Positions 23,625 to 34,879 of a DNA stretch of 64,000 nucleotides are shown piece after piece. The stretch's first letter is position 1. Each line of letters starts with the position of its first letter. The stretch lies in contig JAURVB010012710.1 in the NCBI GenBank assembly GCA_033002965.1, positions 1-64,000 on the forward strand, written 5' to 3'. The notes beneath the pieces were generated by a model. The model had not been told where the DNA came from and searched no databases. It saw nothing but the letters and a program-made list of their open reading frames with translations. Source of the DNA: Piper betle (lineage: Eukaryota; Streptophyta; Magnoliopsida; Piperales; Piperaceae). The translations under genes were made by a program, and so were the position numbers.

Positions 23625-26081
23625 TCAACTTCCAGCAGCTTGCAATCTTTCTTGGGTAATTTTCAGACCCATGTACCTGCGAAAGAACCCAATCCAAACA
23701 ACTGCTTATCAACATCAATACAATCCCAAATCACAAAATCCAAGCTTTTTTTATAAGACTAGCTCAAACCATCAAACGCGTAAGCCGCAAAACAAAATTA
23801 TCATCAAACTTTTATTCGAACTCACTGGCTCAAATCATCAAACACATAAACCGTAAAACAGAATTGCTCAAGTCATCTTTCTTTGATCTCACTAAGCTCA
23901 AATCATCAAACTTTTGTTTGATTTCACTAGCCCAAATCATCAAACACATTAAACACAGACCAGATTAATTGCTCAAATCATCAAATTTTGCTTTCATATA
24001 ACTAGCCCAAATCATCAAACGCATGAACCACAGAACAGGTTAGTCATCAAACTTATTTTTTATCCGACTAGCTCAAATCATCAAACACATAAACCACAAA
24101 ACCGATTGGCCTCTCAAATCTATCAATCTTTTCTTTGATGTAATTAGCTCAAATCATCAAACACATAAAATGCAGAACAGATTAACAGCTCAAATCATCA
24201 AACACATCAACCAAAAAACAGATTAAACTGCTCAAATCATCAAACTTTTTCCCCTATAATCTCACAAGCTCAAAATCACGATTACCTCCCAAGCATCATG
24301 ACCGTGGCTTGCGGGTTCGTCCCGGGCGAGACCGGGAAGACAGACCCATCAACAACCCGAAGGCCGGCGACACCGAGCACCTGCAGGTCGCCCCCCACTA
24401 CCTTCCCGAGCACGCACCCGCCATGGTAGTGCCAGATCGTCGTCACCGTCCGCCGGCAGTATTCGGCAACCGTCCCGTTGTCCGCCCCCTCGTCGGGCGG
24501 CGCCTGCCCAACGTACCGGAACCCCACTCCCCATCCCTCGGGAACCGGAACCCCGCCATGGCCCGCTGCGCAGCACCTCCCCGAGCTTGCGCACCCCGCC
24601 GACGCAATGCGCAAGGTCGGCAGGGTCGAGGAAGTAGTTAAACCGCACGATCGGGTTGTCCCGGGCGTCGATGGTGGCCAGCCGGAGCAACCCGTGGCTC
24701 CCCGGCCCGACCACCTTCTCCATGAGCGTCACCACCGTAAGGTAGATGGGGCTCGCCGGGTCCCGAAGCAAGCCCAAGCTCGAGGGCGGGAAGAAGGGGA
24801 GCACGTTCGACGCCGCCTCGAAGTAGGCACCGGCGTCGGTGATGCCGACGACCTGGATCAGCGACGCGTCGAGCGGGGTAGGGAGACGAGGGAGACGCCG
24901 TTCCTCGGGTTGTCGTAGAGGTAACGGCCGACGTTCGGGGAGTGGGAGGTCACCGGTATGCCCAGCGACGACAGGTACGATCTCGGCCCGACGCCGCTCA
25001 GTAGTAGCAGTTGCGGGGTGCCTATCGCCCCGGCCGAGAGGATCACCTCGCCCCCATCCCTCAACGTGGCTCGGTGGTGCTTCCCTGCTCGGTCACGGTA
25101 CACGACCCCGATCGCCGCCGGCGCCGCCTTCCCCTGCTTCGACCCTGCAAACACCAACAACCGGATCGAGTTAAGACACTTGATGGTGAATATGGGGGAG
25201 TCGATGGAGGGGGTTACCGGGATTGGCGGCGGCGGCGGCGGCGAAGAGGACCCGGTCGACGACGGCGTGAGCGCGACCTCGATGTTGTCGGCGGCGGCAT
25301 AGCCGAGGAGGTCGGCGGCAGTGCGGCGACGGCCGGAGCGATCGAAGAGGGTGCCACCGATCTTGGTCCCGGCGACGTGGTCGAGGGTGTAGCCGTTGAA
25401 GGGCGCGACCCCGGCGTCGAGCAGGGCGTCGCGCACCGCCGACTGCCACCGGCGGATCTGCGGCCGGGAGACGACGGCACGCTCGACCCACTGGTACGAC
25501 CGGTTCACGGCCGCCATGTCCCAGCCGGCGGCGGCGGTGGCGGCGAAGAACGCGCCGTCGCCGCGGCTGTAGGTGCCGGCGTTGATGGAGCTGCTGCCGC
25601 CGAGCAACCGGCCGCGGGCGCTCGGACGCCGTCCTCGGAGGTGAAGGGCTGCGCCGGCGATTCGCCAGCGTCGCCCTCGAGGAGCGTGAGCAGGAAGCCC
25701 TCTTGGGTCAGTAGGTTCGGGTGGTCCCGGTAGCGGCCGCCCCTCTTGAGCAGCAGGACCTTGAAGTGGTGGGAAAGGGTGGCGGCGAGGGGGCAGCCGG
25801 CGGTGTGCGCCGCCGACGACGATGTAGTCGTAGTCGGCGGAGGGAGGGAGGTGGGTGGCATTGAGCAGGAAGTCGTGGTAGTTGGGACCTGCAAAAGAGA
25901 AGATGAGAGGTTAGCGTATTTACATCATATGGGATCTTGATCGAAATGGTTGCAGAGAGAGAGAGAGAGGGGGCATCGAAGAAGAAGGGAGGATACGATT
26001 GAGGGCGGATCGGGAGGGGTGCGGGAGGAGGAGAAGATGGAGGAGGAGGAAGAGGTGTAATGGGGGTTTGAGCTTCGGCAT
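23625..26081 (-). pseudogene. HOTHEAD-like GMC oxidoreductase, frameshifted
   Basis: Resembles plant FAD-dependent GMC oxidoreductases (HOTHEAD / mandelonitrile lyase-like), secreted enzymes acting on alcohol substrates; HOTHEAD works in cuticle lipid oxidation. Four exons fit with GT-AG junctions and matching phases: 26081-25997 (signal peptide, MPKLKPPLHLFLLLHLLLL), 25888-25218, 25144-24286 and 23676-23625 (YMGLKITQERLQAAGS). Together they encode about 555 aa, the usual family length. Visible motifs are DYDYIVVGG (FAD-binding start), [43 protein letters not shown] (active-site histidine region) and GTNPQATVMMLGR. The frame is broken by about five 1-nt indels, near 25815 (inside the GxGxxG loop), 25620, 25272, 24885 and 24560. 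All are in GC-rich text, so assembly error is the alternative to a genuine recent pseudogene. Confidence 0.85.
23757..24275. repeat. minisatellite in the last intron of the GMC gene
   Basis: The core CTCAAATCATCAAAC recurs about eleven times at 30-65 nt spacing, usually followed by 'acataaaccacaaaacagatta'. It lies wholly inside the 609-nt intron 23677-24285 and accounts for most of it. Units are diverged, so the array is not newly amplified. Confidence 0.8.
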
Positions 26082-26885
26082 GCTGGCTGTGGGGAAGATG
26101 GAAGTTTGAGTTTTGAGGTTTTTGGAGGGAAGGAGTGGGGTGGGAGAATTGGGATTTTAGGATTGATTTGTTTCTTGCTTCGCCTCTCCAATGGAACATG
26201 TCTCCTATAATAAAATTTATAATTACCAAAATTAAAGTCATTTTATTTATTTTTTATATTAATATGATCCTCTTTATATTTTAAAAATAATATTTTATTA
26301 TTATTTAAATAATTACGATAAAAAGGTTAAAAAAGTTAAACTGAATTAAAAAATTTATAAATATCCTTATTATTTATCTTTACATTTATCCATTTAAATT
26401 TTAAGCAATGAGATGTAGTGAGATGTAATAAATTGTTCCAAATAAAAAGAATAGCTCATATAAGCTATAACACATATAAGTCACTCCAATATGAGATTGA
26501 TACACATAATTTATTATTTTTTTTTTATACTTTACTAGTAAATATTATTGCCTTTTAAGTTAATATGCCTTAATAACTTTGAAATAATGCCTTGGTTTGA
26601 CTCTTTATTATTTTTAAATTTTCAAAATAACCTCACAACTGCTTCGATAACGTCCAAAAATAGTAGGGTAGTAAATTTCATCTTAATCCATAATTGAAAA
26701 ACTTTAAAATATTTCTATAGTGATAGTAGGCTGAATCGAACCGCTAAGTTTGGTTCAAACCAGGAAAAATTTTGATTAGATCGGGTGGCGTGCGAGTCTT
26801 CGAACCCGGATGTAGGTGACGCATGTTGTGCCCGTTAAGCTCTCGTGGTTACGGTCTTGGTCAATTTGGATCCGATCAGATATTT
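26082..26885. other. upstream region of the GMC pseudogene, no gene seen
   Basis: The stretch 26082-26190 is the presumed 5' UTR and proximal promoter of the minus-strand GMC gene. A CT-rich run on the minus strand lies inside exon 1 and intron 1 (25940-26060). Further right the sequence is AT-rich with no gene. Confidence 0.45.
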
Positions 26886-27599
26886 AGGTAGTGAGATGTG
26901 GTCGCGAACACGAACAACATAAATGGGCACAACATTGGTTGATCTCCTAGTGTTGAGGGGATTGGCAGTGGTCCTACGGTCGGGTGGTAGTGGTGGCCGT
27001 GGGGTCGGGCAGTGGTGGCGGCCGTGGAAAACTCAGGTGGCACTGTGCATCGCTCAACCACTTATTGCCATTTTTCGGCGACTTTAGCCGCTAGAGGCGA
27101 CATGACTTGATTTGGGTTTGTACCTAGAGAGAAAGACGATTGATCGGAGGCGGCGACTTGTTTTACGGTGGCGGTGATCGGACATAGATCGTGAAGATGG
27201 CCTCGGGCTAGGTAGCGAGATGTGGTCGCGAACACGAATAACATAAATGGGCACAACATTGGTAGATCTCCTAGTGTTGAGGGGATTGCCAGTGGTCCTA
27301 TAGCCGGGCAGTGGTGGCACCGGAAAACTCATGTGGCACTATACATCACTCAACCACTTATTGCCATTTTTTAGTGACTTTGGTGGCCGTTAGAGGCGAC
27401 ATGACTTGATTTGGGTTTGTACCCGGAGAAAAAGATGATTGATCGAGGTGGCAACTTGTTTTACAATGGCGGTGATTGGACAGAGATCGCGAAGATGACT
27501 TTTACGGCAAAAGGGGCTGTCTCTCTGGTGGATCACAATCGACCTTTGTTCTCGATGTTGAGAGGAGGCCGGTGGAAGTATCATCTGGCAAGCAGTGGC
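26886..27599. repeat. 324-bp tandem duplication interrupted by the copia element
   Basis: The phrase 'gagatgtggtcgcgaacac' and the sequence after it occur at 26886 and again at 27210, a period of 324 bp. The second unit runs to about 27500 and is followed by more GC-rich sequence, in which the copia element inserted at 27600. Frames across it are non-homologous shadows. Confidence 0.7.
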
Positions 27600-28045
27600 T
27601 GATAGACTTTATTTAGAATTTAGATTTCATATCAAATTATCGAGAGAAATAAAATAAATAAATGAAATAGCGGAAGCGTACCTGAAGCCATAAAGAAATC
27701 AGAGTCTTGATCACTTAGGTTTTGGATCTTCCAAATTCAAGACTAGTTTTCTAAACCAAAGTTCTGGACAATGGGATACCAGAACGAAAACCAGATATGA
27801 ATTCAGGGACCATAACCTCCATATTTATAGCCTTAGTTCCATAAATTCAATTCCACCCATAACGAAGAGAATTTATGAAAAGGTATCTACACATTAAATT
27901 CCACACTTTTCTCATTAAATTCCACACCTTAATTTATGGCTCATAACCTTTAACTTTAGTAGATCAATTTAATTTAGCCAACCTTATATAATAACATATG
28001 ATACAATTCCTGATTCATGTATATATTTATGTCCAATTTCCAACA
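27600..28045 (-). repeat. 3' LTR of the copia element
   Basis: 446 bp, TG...CA, next to the polypurine tract. Same sequence as 33239-33683 apart from one extra C. Preceded by target duplication GTGGC. Confidence 0.95.
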
Positions 28046-28058
28046 ATCTCCCACTTGG
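28046..28058 (-). other. polypurine tract of the copia element
   Basis: The minus strand reads CAAGTGGGAGAT immediately before the 3' LTR, the usual copia plus-strand primer form. Confidence 0.7.
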
Positions 28059-28501
28059 ACTTAATATATACACAAAATAATTGTATAACTTTATGAGCTC
28101 CAAACATATGTCATTATACCAAAATAACAATCTCGTCCATTAATCAATGTCAATATAGGATCAAGGCGATTTTCGTCACAATGAGCGTAACTAAACCTTC
28201 CATGGTCACATACACCAACATAATCAAATGACATAGATCAAGTATGGATGTGTAGCATGAAAATTACATGTAATTTGATCTGAACATGCCTATTTTCAAC
28301 TGGTCCAACCTTATGAGATCACCAAAATACCAAAACAGAGTGAACCTTAAACCAAAATACTGCAGTTTATTACAAACTCCCACTAAAGTAACATATCATC
28401 AAATGATACAATACCCATCTGAGCAACATGCTCATGAAAGACCTTGGGTAGTAATCCTTTAGTAAGCGGATCCGCAACCATGGAGTTTGTTCCAATATGT
28501 T

Positions 28502-29025
28502 CTATTGATACTTTACCACTCTGAACTCTTTCTTTCTAACAAGAAACTTGATCTCTATATGTTTTGATTTAGATGAGCTCCTGTTGTTATTTGAATATGA
28601 CACTGCAGACTGATTGTCACAGAATATCTTAAGTGGTCTTTCAATATTATCAACAATACGCAGCCCTGTGACAAAATTCCGCAACCATATTCCCTGATTG
28701 GATGCCTCATAACAAGCTATGAATTCGGCTGCCATAGTGGAAGAAGCTATGAGTGTCTGCTTAGCACTTTTCAAGAAATAGCTCCGCCAGCTAGTAGATA
28801 GACATAGCCAGAAGTGGATCGACGACTATCTTGACATCCAGCAAAATCGGAATCAGAATATCCTGTGATCTCAAGTTGATCTGATTTCCGATATGTGAGC
28901 ATGTAATGTTTTGTTTTCTGAAGATACCTCATGACCCTTTTGGCTGCTATCCAGTGATCCAACCCTGGATTACTTAGATATCTGCCAACATTCCAACAAT
29001 ATACGCAATATCTGGACGCGTACAT
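28502..29025 (-). pseudogene. copia RNase H domain, frameshifted
   Basis: Two overlapping frames (29025-28771 and 28774-28502) make up a copia RNase H. The first carries the GYSDSDFAGCQDSRRSTSGY motif and the second KQTLIASSTMAAEFIACYEA with the downstream DNQSAVSYSNN motif. A single frame break near 28771 separates them. This domain degrades the RNA strand during reverse transcription. Confidence 0.85.
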
Positions 29026-29339
29026 ACTTGAGCATACATAAGACTTCCCACTACTGAAGCATAGGGAATCTTTTGCATTTCCTTTTCTTCTATATCATTT
29101 TTGGAGCATTGATTGAGACTGAATTTGTCTCCCTTAGAAATAGGGTATCTCCTGGTTTACAATTTTGCATGCCAAATCTTTTAAGCACTTTTTCTATATA
29201 TGTCTTTTGTGATAATCCAAGTATACATCGATCGCGATTCGATGTATTTGAATTCTAATACAAAGATGCATTACAAGATCTTTCATTTCAAATTTCTTTG
29301 ACAAAAGATTCTTGGTTTCGTGCAAAAAATCTATATTAT

Positions 29340-30055
29340 TACTGGCAAGTAATATATCATCAACATATAAAACCAGGAAAATATACTTACTCCACTAAAC
29401 TTATGGTATATGCAATCATCAATCACATTCAACTCAAAACCAAATGAAAGAATCACTTGATGAAATTTGTGATACCATTGACGAAGCTTGCTTAAGTCCA
29501 TAGATAGATTTCTTTAATTTGCAAACCATCTTCTTTGAATCTCCTAATACAAAGTTTTCTGGTTGCACCATATAAATTGTTTCATCAATGTCACCATTTA
29601 GAAACGCAGTCTTTACATCCATCTGATGTAACTCAAGATCAAAATGTGCCACCAATGCCATAATTATTCTAAACGAGTCTTTCGATGAAACTGGAGAAAG
29701 TCTCATTATAATCAATGCCTTCCTTTTGAGTAAAGCCCTTTGCAACAAGACGAGCCTTATATCTTTCTATATTACCCTTCGAATCCCTCTTGGTTTTAAA
29801 TATCCATTTGCAACCAATGGGTTTCGCACCTTCGAGCAATGAGACAAGATCCCAAACGTCATTAGTTTTCATGGACTTCATCTCTTCATTCATGGCATCA
29901 ATCCACTTTTGAAAATTAGAACTCTTCATGGCTTGATGAAAACTGATTGGATCATCATTAACCATTTCATTATTATCCTCATGTTCTTGGAGAAAGATAA
30001 TATAATCATCTGAAATTGCTTTTCTCCTTTCTCTTGTGGATCTCCTCAATGGCAT
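29340..30055 (-). pseudogene. copia reverse transcriptase domain, frameshifted
   Basis: Starts with the typical RT lead-in 'AMNEEMKSMKTNDVWDLV' and KPIGCKWIFKTKRD, continues through RYKARLVAKGFTQKEGIDY and MDVKTAFLNGDIDETIYM to KKSIYGLKQA. The catalytic YVDD is readable at 29367-29356 in another frame. Breaks occur near 29700 and 29487, so no continuous RT can be made. The sequence upstream (30060-30240) is the less conserved linker from integrase. Confidence 0.9.
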
Positions 30056-30239
30056 TTGCTCTTGAGGTTGTTGAGTTTGTTCTTCAGGTATAACTTGAGT
30101 AGGGAGATTCTCGACATTGTCTTGTAATTCTGGTATTGTTTCTTGAACAACATCAGAAATATGATCCTGATTCTGATTTTTATCAAGAACAATTATGGGA
30201 AGAGAATCAGATTCTTCTTCAAAAACAAAGTCTCTAACC

Positions 30240-31248
30240 TCATTTCCCTTTCCAAACCAACATCCTCAAAAACTGGGCATTTCTCGTCTCAAAAAATGAC
30301 TTAATAGTGGGATCATAAAACTTATACCCTATTGACCGATCAGAGTACCCAACAAAATAACTGCTAACTGTTCTTGAGTCCAGTTTCTTTTCATTTGGCC
30401 TATAAGGCCTTGCCTCAGCTGGACAACCCCAAATGCGTAAATGCATTATACTGGGCCTTTTCCGGTCCATAATTCATAAGGGGTCTTAACTGTTGCTTTT
30501 GTTGGTACTCTATTAAGAAGATATACTGCTGTCTTTAGTGCCTCACCCAGAGTGAATCAGGCAAAGTAGTATGAGCAATCATACTTCTTACCATGTCCTT
30601 TAATGTTCGGTTTCGTCTCTCAGCAACACCATTCATACTAGGAGTACCTGGCATTGTGTATTGCGGGACGATTCCACACTCTTCTAGAAATTTGGCAAAT
30701 GGTCCTGGACGCTGTACACCTGATCCATCATATCTGCCATAGTATTCACCACCACGATCAGATCTGATAGCCTTAATAGTTCTGTCAAGTTGGTTCTCAA
30801 CTTCAGCTTTATATGCCTTAAATACTTCCAATGCTTGAGACTTCTCATGAATGAGATAAAGGTAACCATAACGAGAATAATCGTCTATGAACGTAATAAA
30901 ATATTGTTGACCATTCCAAGAAGCCGTAGGGAAGGGCCCACAAATGTCCGTATGTATTAGTTCTAAGACGTTTGAAGATCTATTGGCACCTAGTCTCCTT
31001 ATATTTGTTTGTTTTCCCTTAATGCACCCAATACAGATTTGAAAATCTGCAAAATTAAGAGAATCAAGAATTCCATCTGACATAAGTCGTACAATTCTTT
31101 GTTTAGAAATGTGTCCTAAACGCTTATGCCATAGTAAAGCAGAATTCTCATTGGTTAATTTTCTCTTTGTACCACATAGTTCCACATGCAAGGTTTCATT
31201 AAAAGATGCAATAGTATCAAGTAAATATAGATTATCATAAAAAGACAA
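30240..31248 (-). pseudogene. copia integrase domain, frameshifted
   Basis: The frame 31248-30535 has the zinc-binding start (LWHKRLGHIS ... CIGCIKGKQ), the catalytic core with TDICGPF and FIDDYSRYGYLYLI, and the E region SMNGVAERRNRTL. A break near 30535 is followed by 30470-30240 with the conserved MHLRIWGCPAEARPY. The D,D,E catalytic residues appear present, but the protein is split. Confidence 0.9.
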
Positions 31249-31486
31249 GGACCCTGTACCTACAATATTTGAATTTAGAAAAGACTAAACTTATTATTTC
31301 TAAATGAACAAGAGTAACCAGATTTGTCCAATATAGAAATAGAAACCAAATTTCGTCTAAAAGACGGTTACTACATGTGTCTCTTTCAAATCCAAATAAA
31401 ATCCTGTCTCTAATAATAATCTAAAAATCCCTATTGCTTCAACTATAACTGATTTGCCATCACCCATATAGATGAATCTTTCAGCA

Positions 31487-32473
31487 TCATTTGGCTTTCT
31501 GTAACTCAGGCAACCCTAGCATTGACACACTTATGTGAGTAGTAGCACCTGAATCTAGCCACCAAGTGTGTATTGGTACTGAAACTAGATTAACCTCAGA
31601 ACAAACAAAATTAAGAAATGAACCTTTCTTTACACGCCAGGCGTGATACTTAGTGCATTCCTTCTTCATATGTCCAGGTTTACCACAAAGAACAGCAAGA
31701 AACTTGATTTTCTTTCTTTTGCTGTTGCGTGTGAGACCCATTATCAGCATCCTTAGCCCTCTTTCTTTTCTTATTTTTATCCTTATAGGTACTAGCCAAG
31801 TGAGCACTCTCAACCTGTTCTTGCTTCAATCTTTCTTCTTCTTGCACACAATAAGAAATGAGCTCATTAAGAGTCCATTTATCCCTTTGACAGTTGTAAC
31901 TGACCTTGAATTGACCGAATTGTGCAGGTAGAAATTAAAACTAAATGCACGAGCAAATCTTCAGATAGCTCTAACTTTAGTGCTTTTAGTTTTGAAGCAA
32001 TATTTGACATCTCTAAGATGTACTCCCTTATGCTTGTTTTGCCTTTATACTTCATTGAAATCAAGTTCGTCAACAGCAGTACTTGTTTCAGCTTTATCAT
32101 TTTTGACAAAACGTTTTCAATTTCTTTAAGAAACTCACTGGCTGTAATAACCTTTTCCGAAACATCGCCCCTGAAGGTCTCTGGAATTCCCGTTTCATGA
32201 TCATAAGACTCATGCGATTTGAACGTTCCCATTTCTCAATGTCCCGTTTGTCCTCATTGGAACTTTTATCAGTAAGAGAGCAGGTTGTTCAGTCCTTAAT
32301 GCAAGGTCAAGATCCATGCAGTCGAGAATAATCATTATGCTTTCTTTCCAATCCTTAAAGTTATCTTTAAGCATTGGTACTGAGTTTATGTTGGCAGAAA
32401 ATATAGAAGCAGACTGATTAACTGAAGAGAAAACAACATGCCCACAAATAAGATTAATAATTTTTAATCCCAT
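31487..32473 (-). pseudogene. copia gag, CCHC knuckle and protease start, frameshifted
   Basis: Three frames (32473-32210, 32232-31879, 31813-31487) cover gag. They carry NFKDWKESIMIILDCMDLD, the GKTSIREYILEMSNIASKL region and a knuckle CGKPGHMKKEC whose first Cys is missing in the readable frame. The aspartic protease motif WWLDSGATTHIS follows at about 31550. At least two frame breaks are needed to join them. Confidence 0.85.
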
Positions 32474-33222
32474 TAATAGATACCTAGCACAACATCAATA
32501 TTTAGTCTTTGGACAGAAATATCAATTTGTAAATGGTACTCTTAGTGCAATAATCAAATATAGATAATAAATCCTGTCAAATAATAAACCTTCCTTTTGG
32601 CCGATTTATCATTCACATGGAAACCTAAAAATTATCTCATATTTATTATTTTAATGTCATAATCAAATATGGATAATAAATCCTGTCAGATAAAAAACCT
32701 TCCTTTTGGCCGATTTATTATCCACATGGAAACTTGATAATTATCCCATATTTATTACAATAATGAGTCTTTAGTGTAGTAAAATATGAACAATAAATCC
32801 TGTCAAATAATAAACCTTCCTTTTGGCCGATTTATCATCCACATGGACACTTGATAATTGTCCCATACCTATTACCACATATGAATATAGAATTCTGTCA
32901 AACATTAACCTTCCTTTTGGCCGATTAATATCCACATGAATTAAATACTCATAATTATCTTAATATTTAAAAAATAAATTAATTTCCACAAAAGAGGCTA
33001 CTTTGGCAGCATATTGTAGTCCTTAATAAATTTTAAAATATTAATTATGATTTAACCAAAAGGTTATAAAAAATATCTTTATGTGGGAGTTTCCAAAATT
33101 ATAACCTTTTGTAACTTTATTTTCCTCATGTTATGTTACCAAAAGAGGACCTTAATTTTGGGATTAAATCCCACAAAAATTTATAAAATAAAACCTAAGG
33201 CTCAATAATTTGATATGAAGTT

Positions 33223-33235
33223 GGCTCTGATGCCA
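33223..33235 (-). other. primer binding site of the copia element
   Basis: The minus strand reads TGGCATCAGAGCC, one base from the tRNA-Met complement TGGTATCAGAGCC, three bases inside the LTR at 33239. Confidence 0.88.
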
Positions 33236-33238
33236 GCT

Positions 33239-33683
33239 TGATAGACTTTATTTAGAATTTAGATTTCATATCAAATTATCGAGAGAAATAAAATAAATAA
33301 ATGAAATAGCGGAAGCGTACCTGAAGCCATAAAGAAATCAGAGTCTTGATCACTTAGGTTTTGGATCTTCCAAATTCAAGACTAGTTTTCTAAACCAAAG
33401 TTCTGGACAATGGGATACCAGAACGAAAACCAGATATGAATTCAGGGACCATAACCTCCATATTTATAGCCTTAGTTCCATAAATTCAATTCCACCCATA
33501 ACGAAGAGAATTTATGAAAAGGTATCTACACATTAAATTCACACTTTTCTCATTAAATTCCACACCTTAATTTATGGCTCATAACCTTTAACTTTAGTAG
33601 ATCAATTTAATTTAGCCAACCTTATATAATAACATATGATACAATTCCTGATTCATGTATATATTTATGTCCAATTTCCAACA
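33239..33683 (-). repeat. 5' LTR of the copia element
   Basis: 445 bp partner of 27600-28045, followed by target duplication GTGGC at 33684-33688. Confidence 0.95.
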
Positions 33684-33949
33684 GTGGCCACAATTGTGTT
33701 AACGGCACCAAACTCTGATCCAGTGATCTAGTAGGTTTTGGGGGTCACATAAGATGGATCTAAGGTGAGGAGGTCTCTTTCCCTTTCTTCTCCCTCTTCC
33801 TATTTCTTTCTTGCGATAACAAATCATCAACAATCAATGAGCAAGTATTTACCATTGAACACGTTTTAAATTACAAAAATTTATTTGGGAAGACCTCATA
33901 TTTTAGATAATTTTATTTAAGACACAAGTCATGACCTCACACGATGAAC

Positions 33950-34879
33950 AATAAGACAATAATGTTTAATGATTTATCAGTGAGGGGAAGAAGGGCACCT
34001 GCGGGTGACCTACGAAAAAGGTAACGACGGCGGTAGTGAGGCGAAGGCGGCTGCGGCTTCCGAGGAGGGGGGACGGTGGCGACTGCTGTGCGGCGTGGGA
34101 GGAGGTCGGCTAGGGCTACGGCTTGGGGAGGAAACCTGGGGTGGCTGGCCGGCGGCTGGTCGACGGCAATCTACTGCTGCCAGCGGCCGCCAAGAGGTAG
34201 GAAGGAGGGAAAGGAGTTGGTTGGGGTAGCTGGCCGGCGGCAGGGAGGCGGCGGTGACATGCTGCCGGCGGCGACCAAGGGGTAGGGGCGGTCGACTAGG
34301 GCTGTGGGGAGGCGATCGAGCAGGGGAAATGGGAGGAAGAAGAAGGGCGTAGGGGAAGGGAGAAGGGTAATTTGGATATTAGGGGATTTAACTAAGGGTA
34401 GACTAGGACTTTGAGTAAAAATGTATTTTTAAAAAATATTTTAAAGGTATTTTAATAATTTTCTATTCGAATTCTAAGTGGGGACCGCTAAAAACTTCTA
34501 AAAAGTTAAGTTGTCTAGAAAATAAAATAAATTTAATATTCTTTGAATAATATGCTTTAAAAGTTACCAATTTAATTAAAGATCTTAATTAAAAGTTCAT
34601 CGACTTGAATTTAATTCAACAATTAAATAATTTTAAAAAATTAAATACATGTATATTTATGTATATAATGACAATCTAGTCTCTTGCTTAATGTCTTTAC
34701 ACTATTATTATATATTCAGTTATATAAAAACCCTCGTGATACATATATACAGTCGGCTTCGACTTTATGCACGTGTTTGAGAAAATTAAATTTTCTAGAC
34801 AAACAATTAAACTAATCAAGACATACAGTTAAACCAATCGACAAGCGATTATAAAACTCTAACTCTTGTGAGTTTTACA
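33950..34879 (-). mobile_element. probable truncated LTR of the large-LTR family or a relative
   Basis: The right end reads 'ataaaactctaactcttgtgagttttaca' in two pieces, parallel to the family terminus. It is preceded by the 'catatatacagtcggcttcgac' phrase seen near the end of other copies and by a GC-rich arm (34000-34330) and AT-rich interval in the same order. No matching TGTAACACCC start is visible to the left, where the tandem duplication and copia insertion lie. It may therefore be truncated or a diverged relative. Confidence 0.45.

Larger units (their letters stand above)
27600..33683 (-). mobile_element. complete Ty1/copia retrotransposon, recent, degenerate pol (6084 bp)
   Basis: LTRs at 27600-28045 (446 bp) and 33239-33683 (445 bp) start TGATAGACTT and end CCAACA. 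By eye they differ only by one base (an extra C near 27900). Perfect 5-bp target duplications GTGGC lie at 27595-27599 and 33684-33688. The PBS is at 33223-33235 and the PPT at about 28046-28058. On the minus strand the order gag, protease, integrase, RT, RNase H is that of Ty1/copia. Several frame breaks interrupt gag-pol. LTR identity implies a very recent insertion, so this copy was probably mobilised in trans. Confidence 0.95.

Noticed and set aside
24309..25733. Plus-strand frames up to 240 codons opposite the GMC pseudogene
   Set aside because: Antisense shadows in a GC-rich coding region; low-complexity Gly/Arg/Pro composition.
24480..25820. Possibility that the GMC gene is intact with extra micro-introns at the frame breaks
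   Set aside because: The breaks are 1-nt shifts inside conserved motifs with no GT-AG pair that could remove them.
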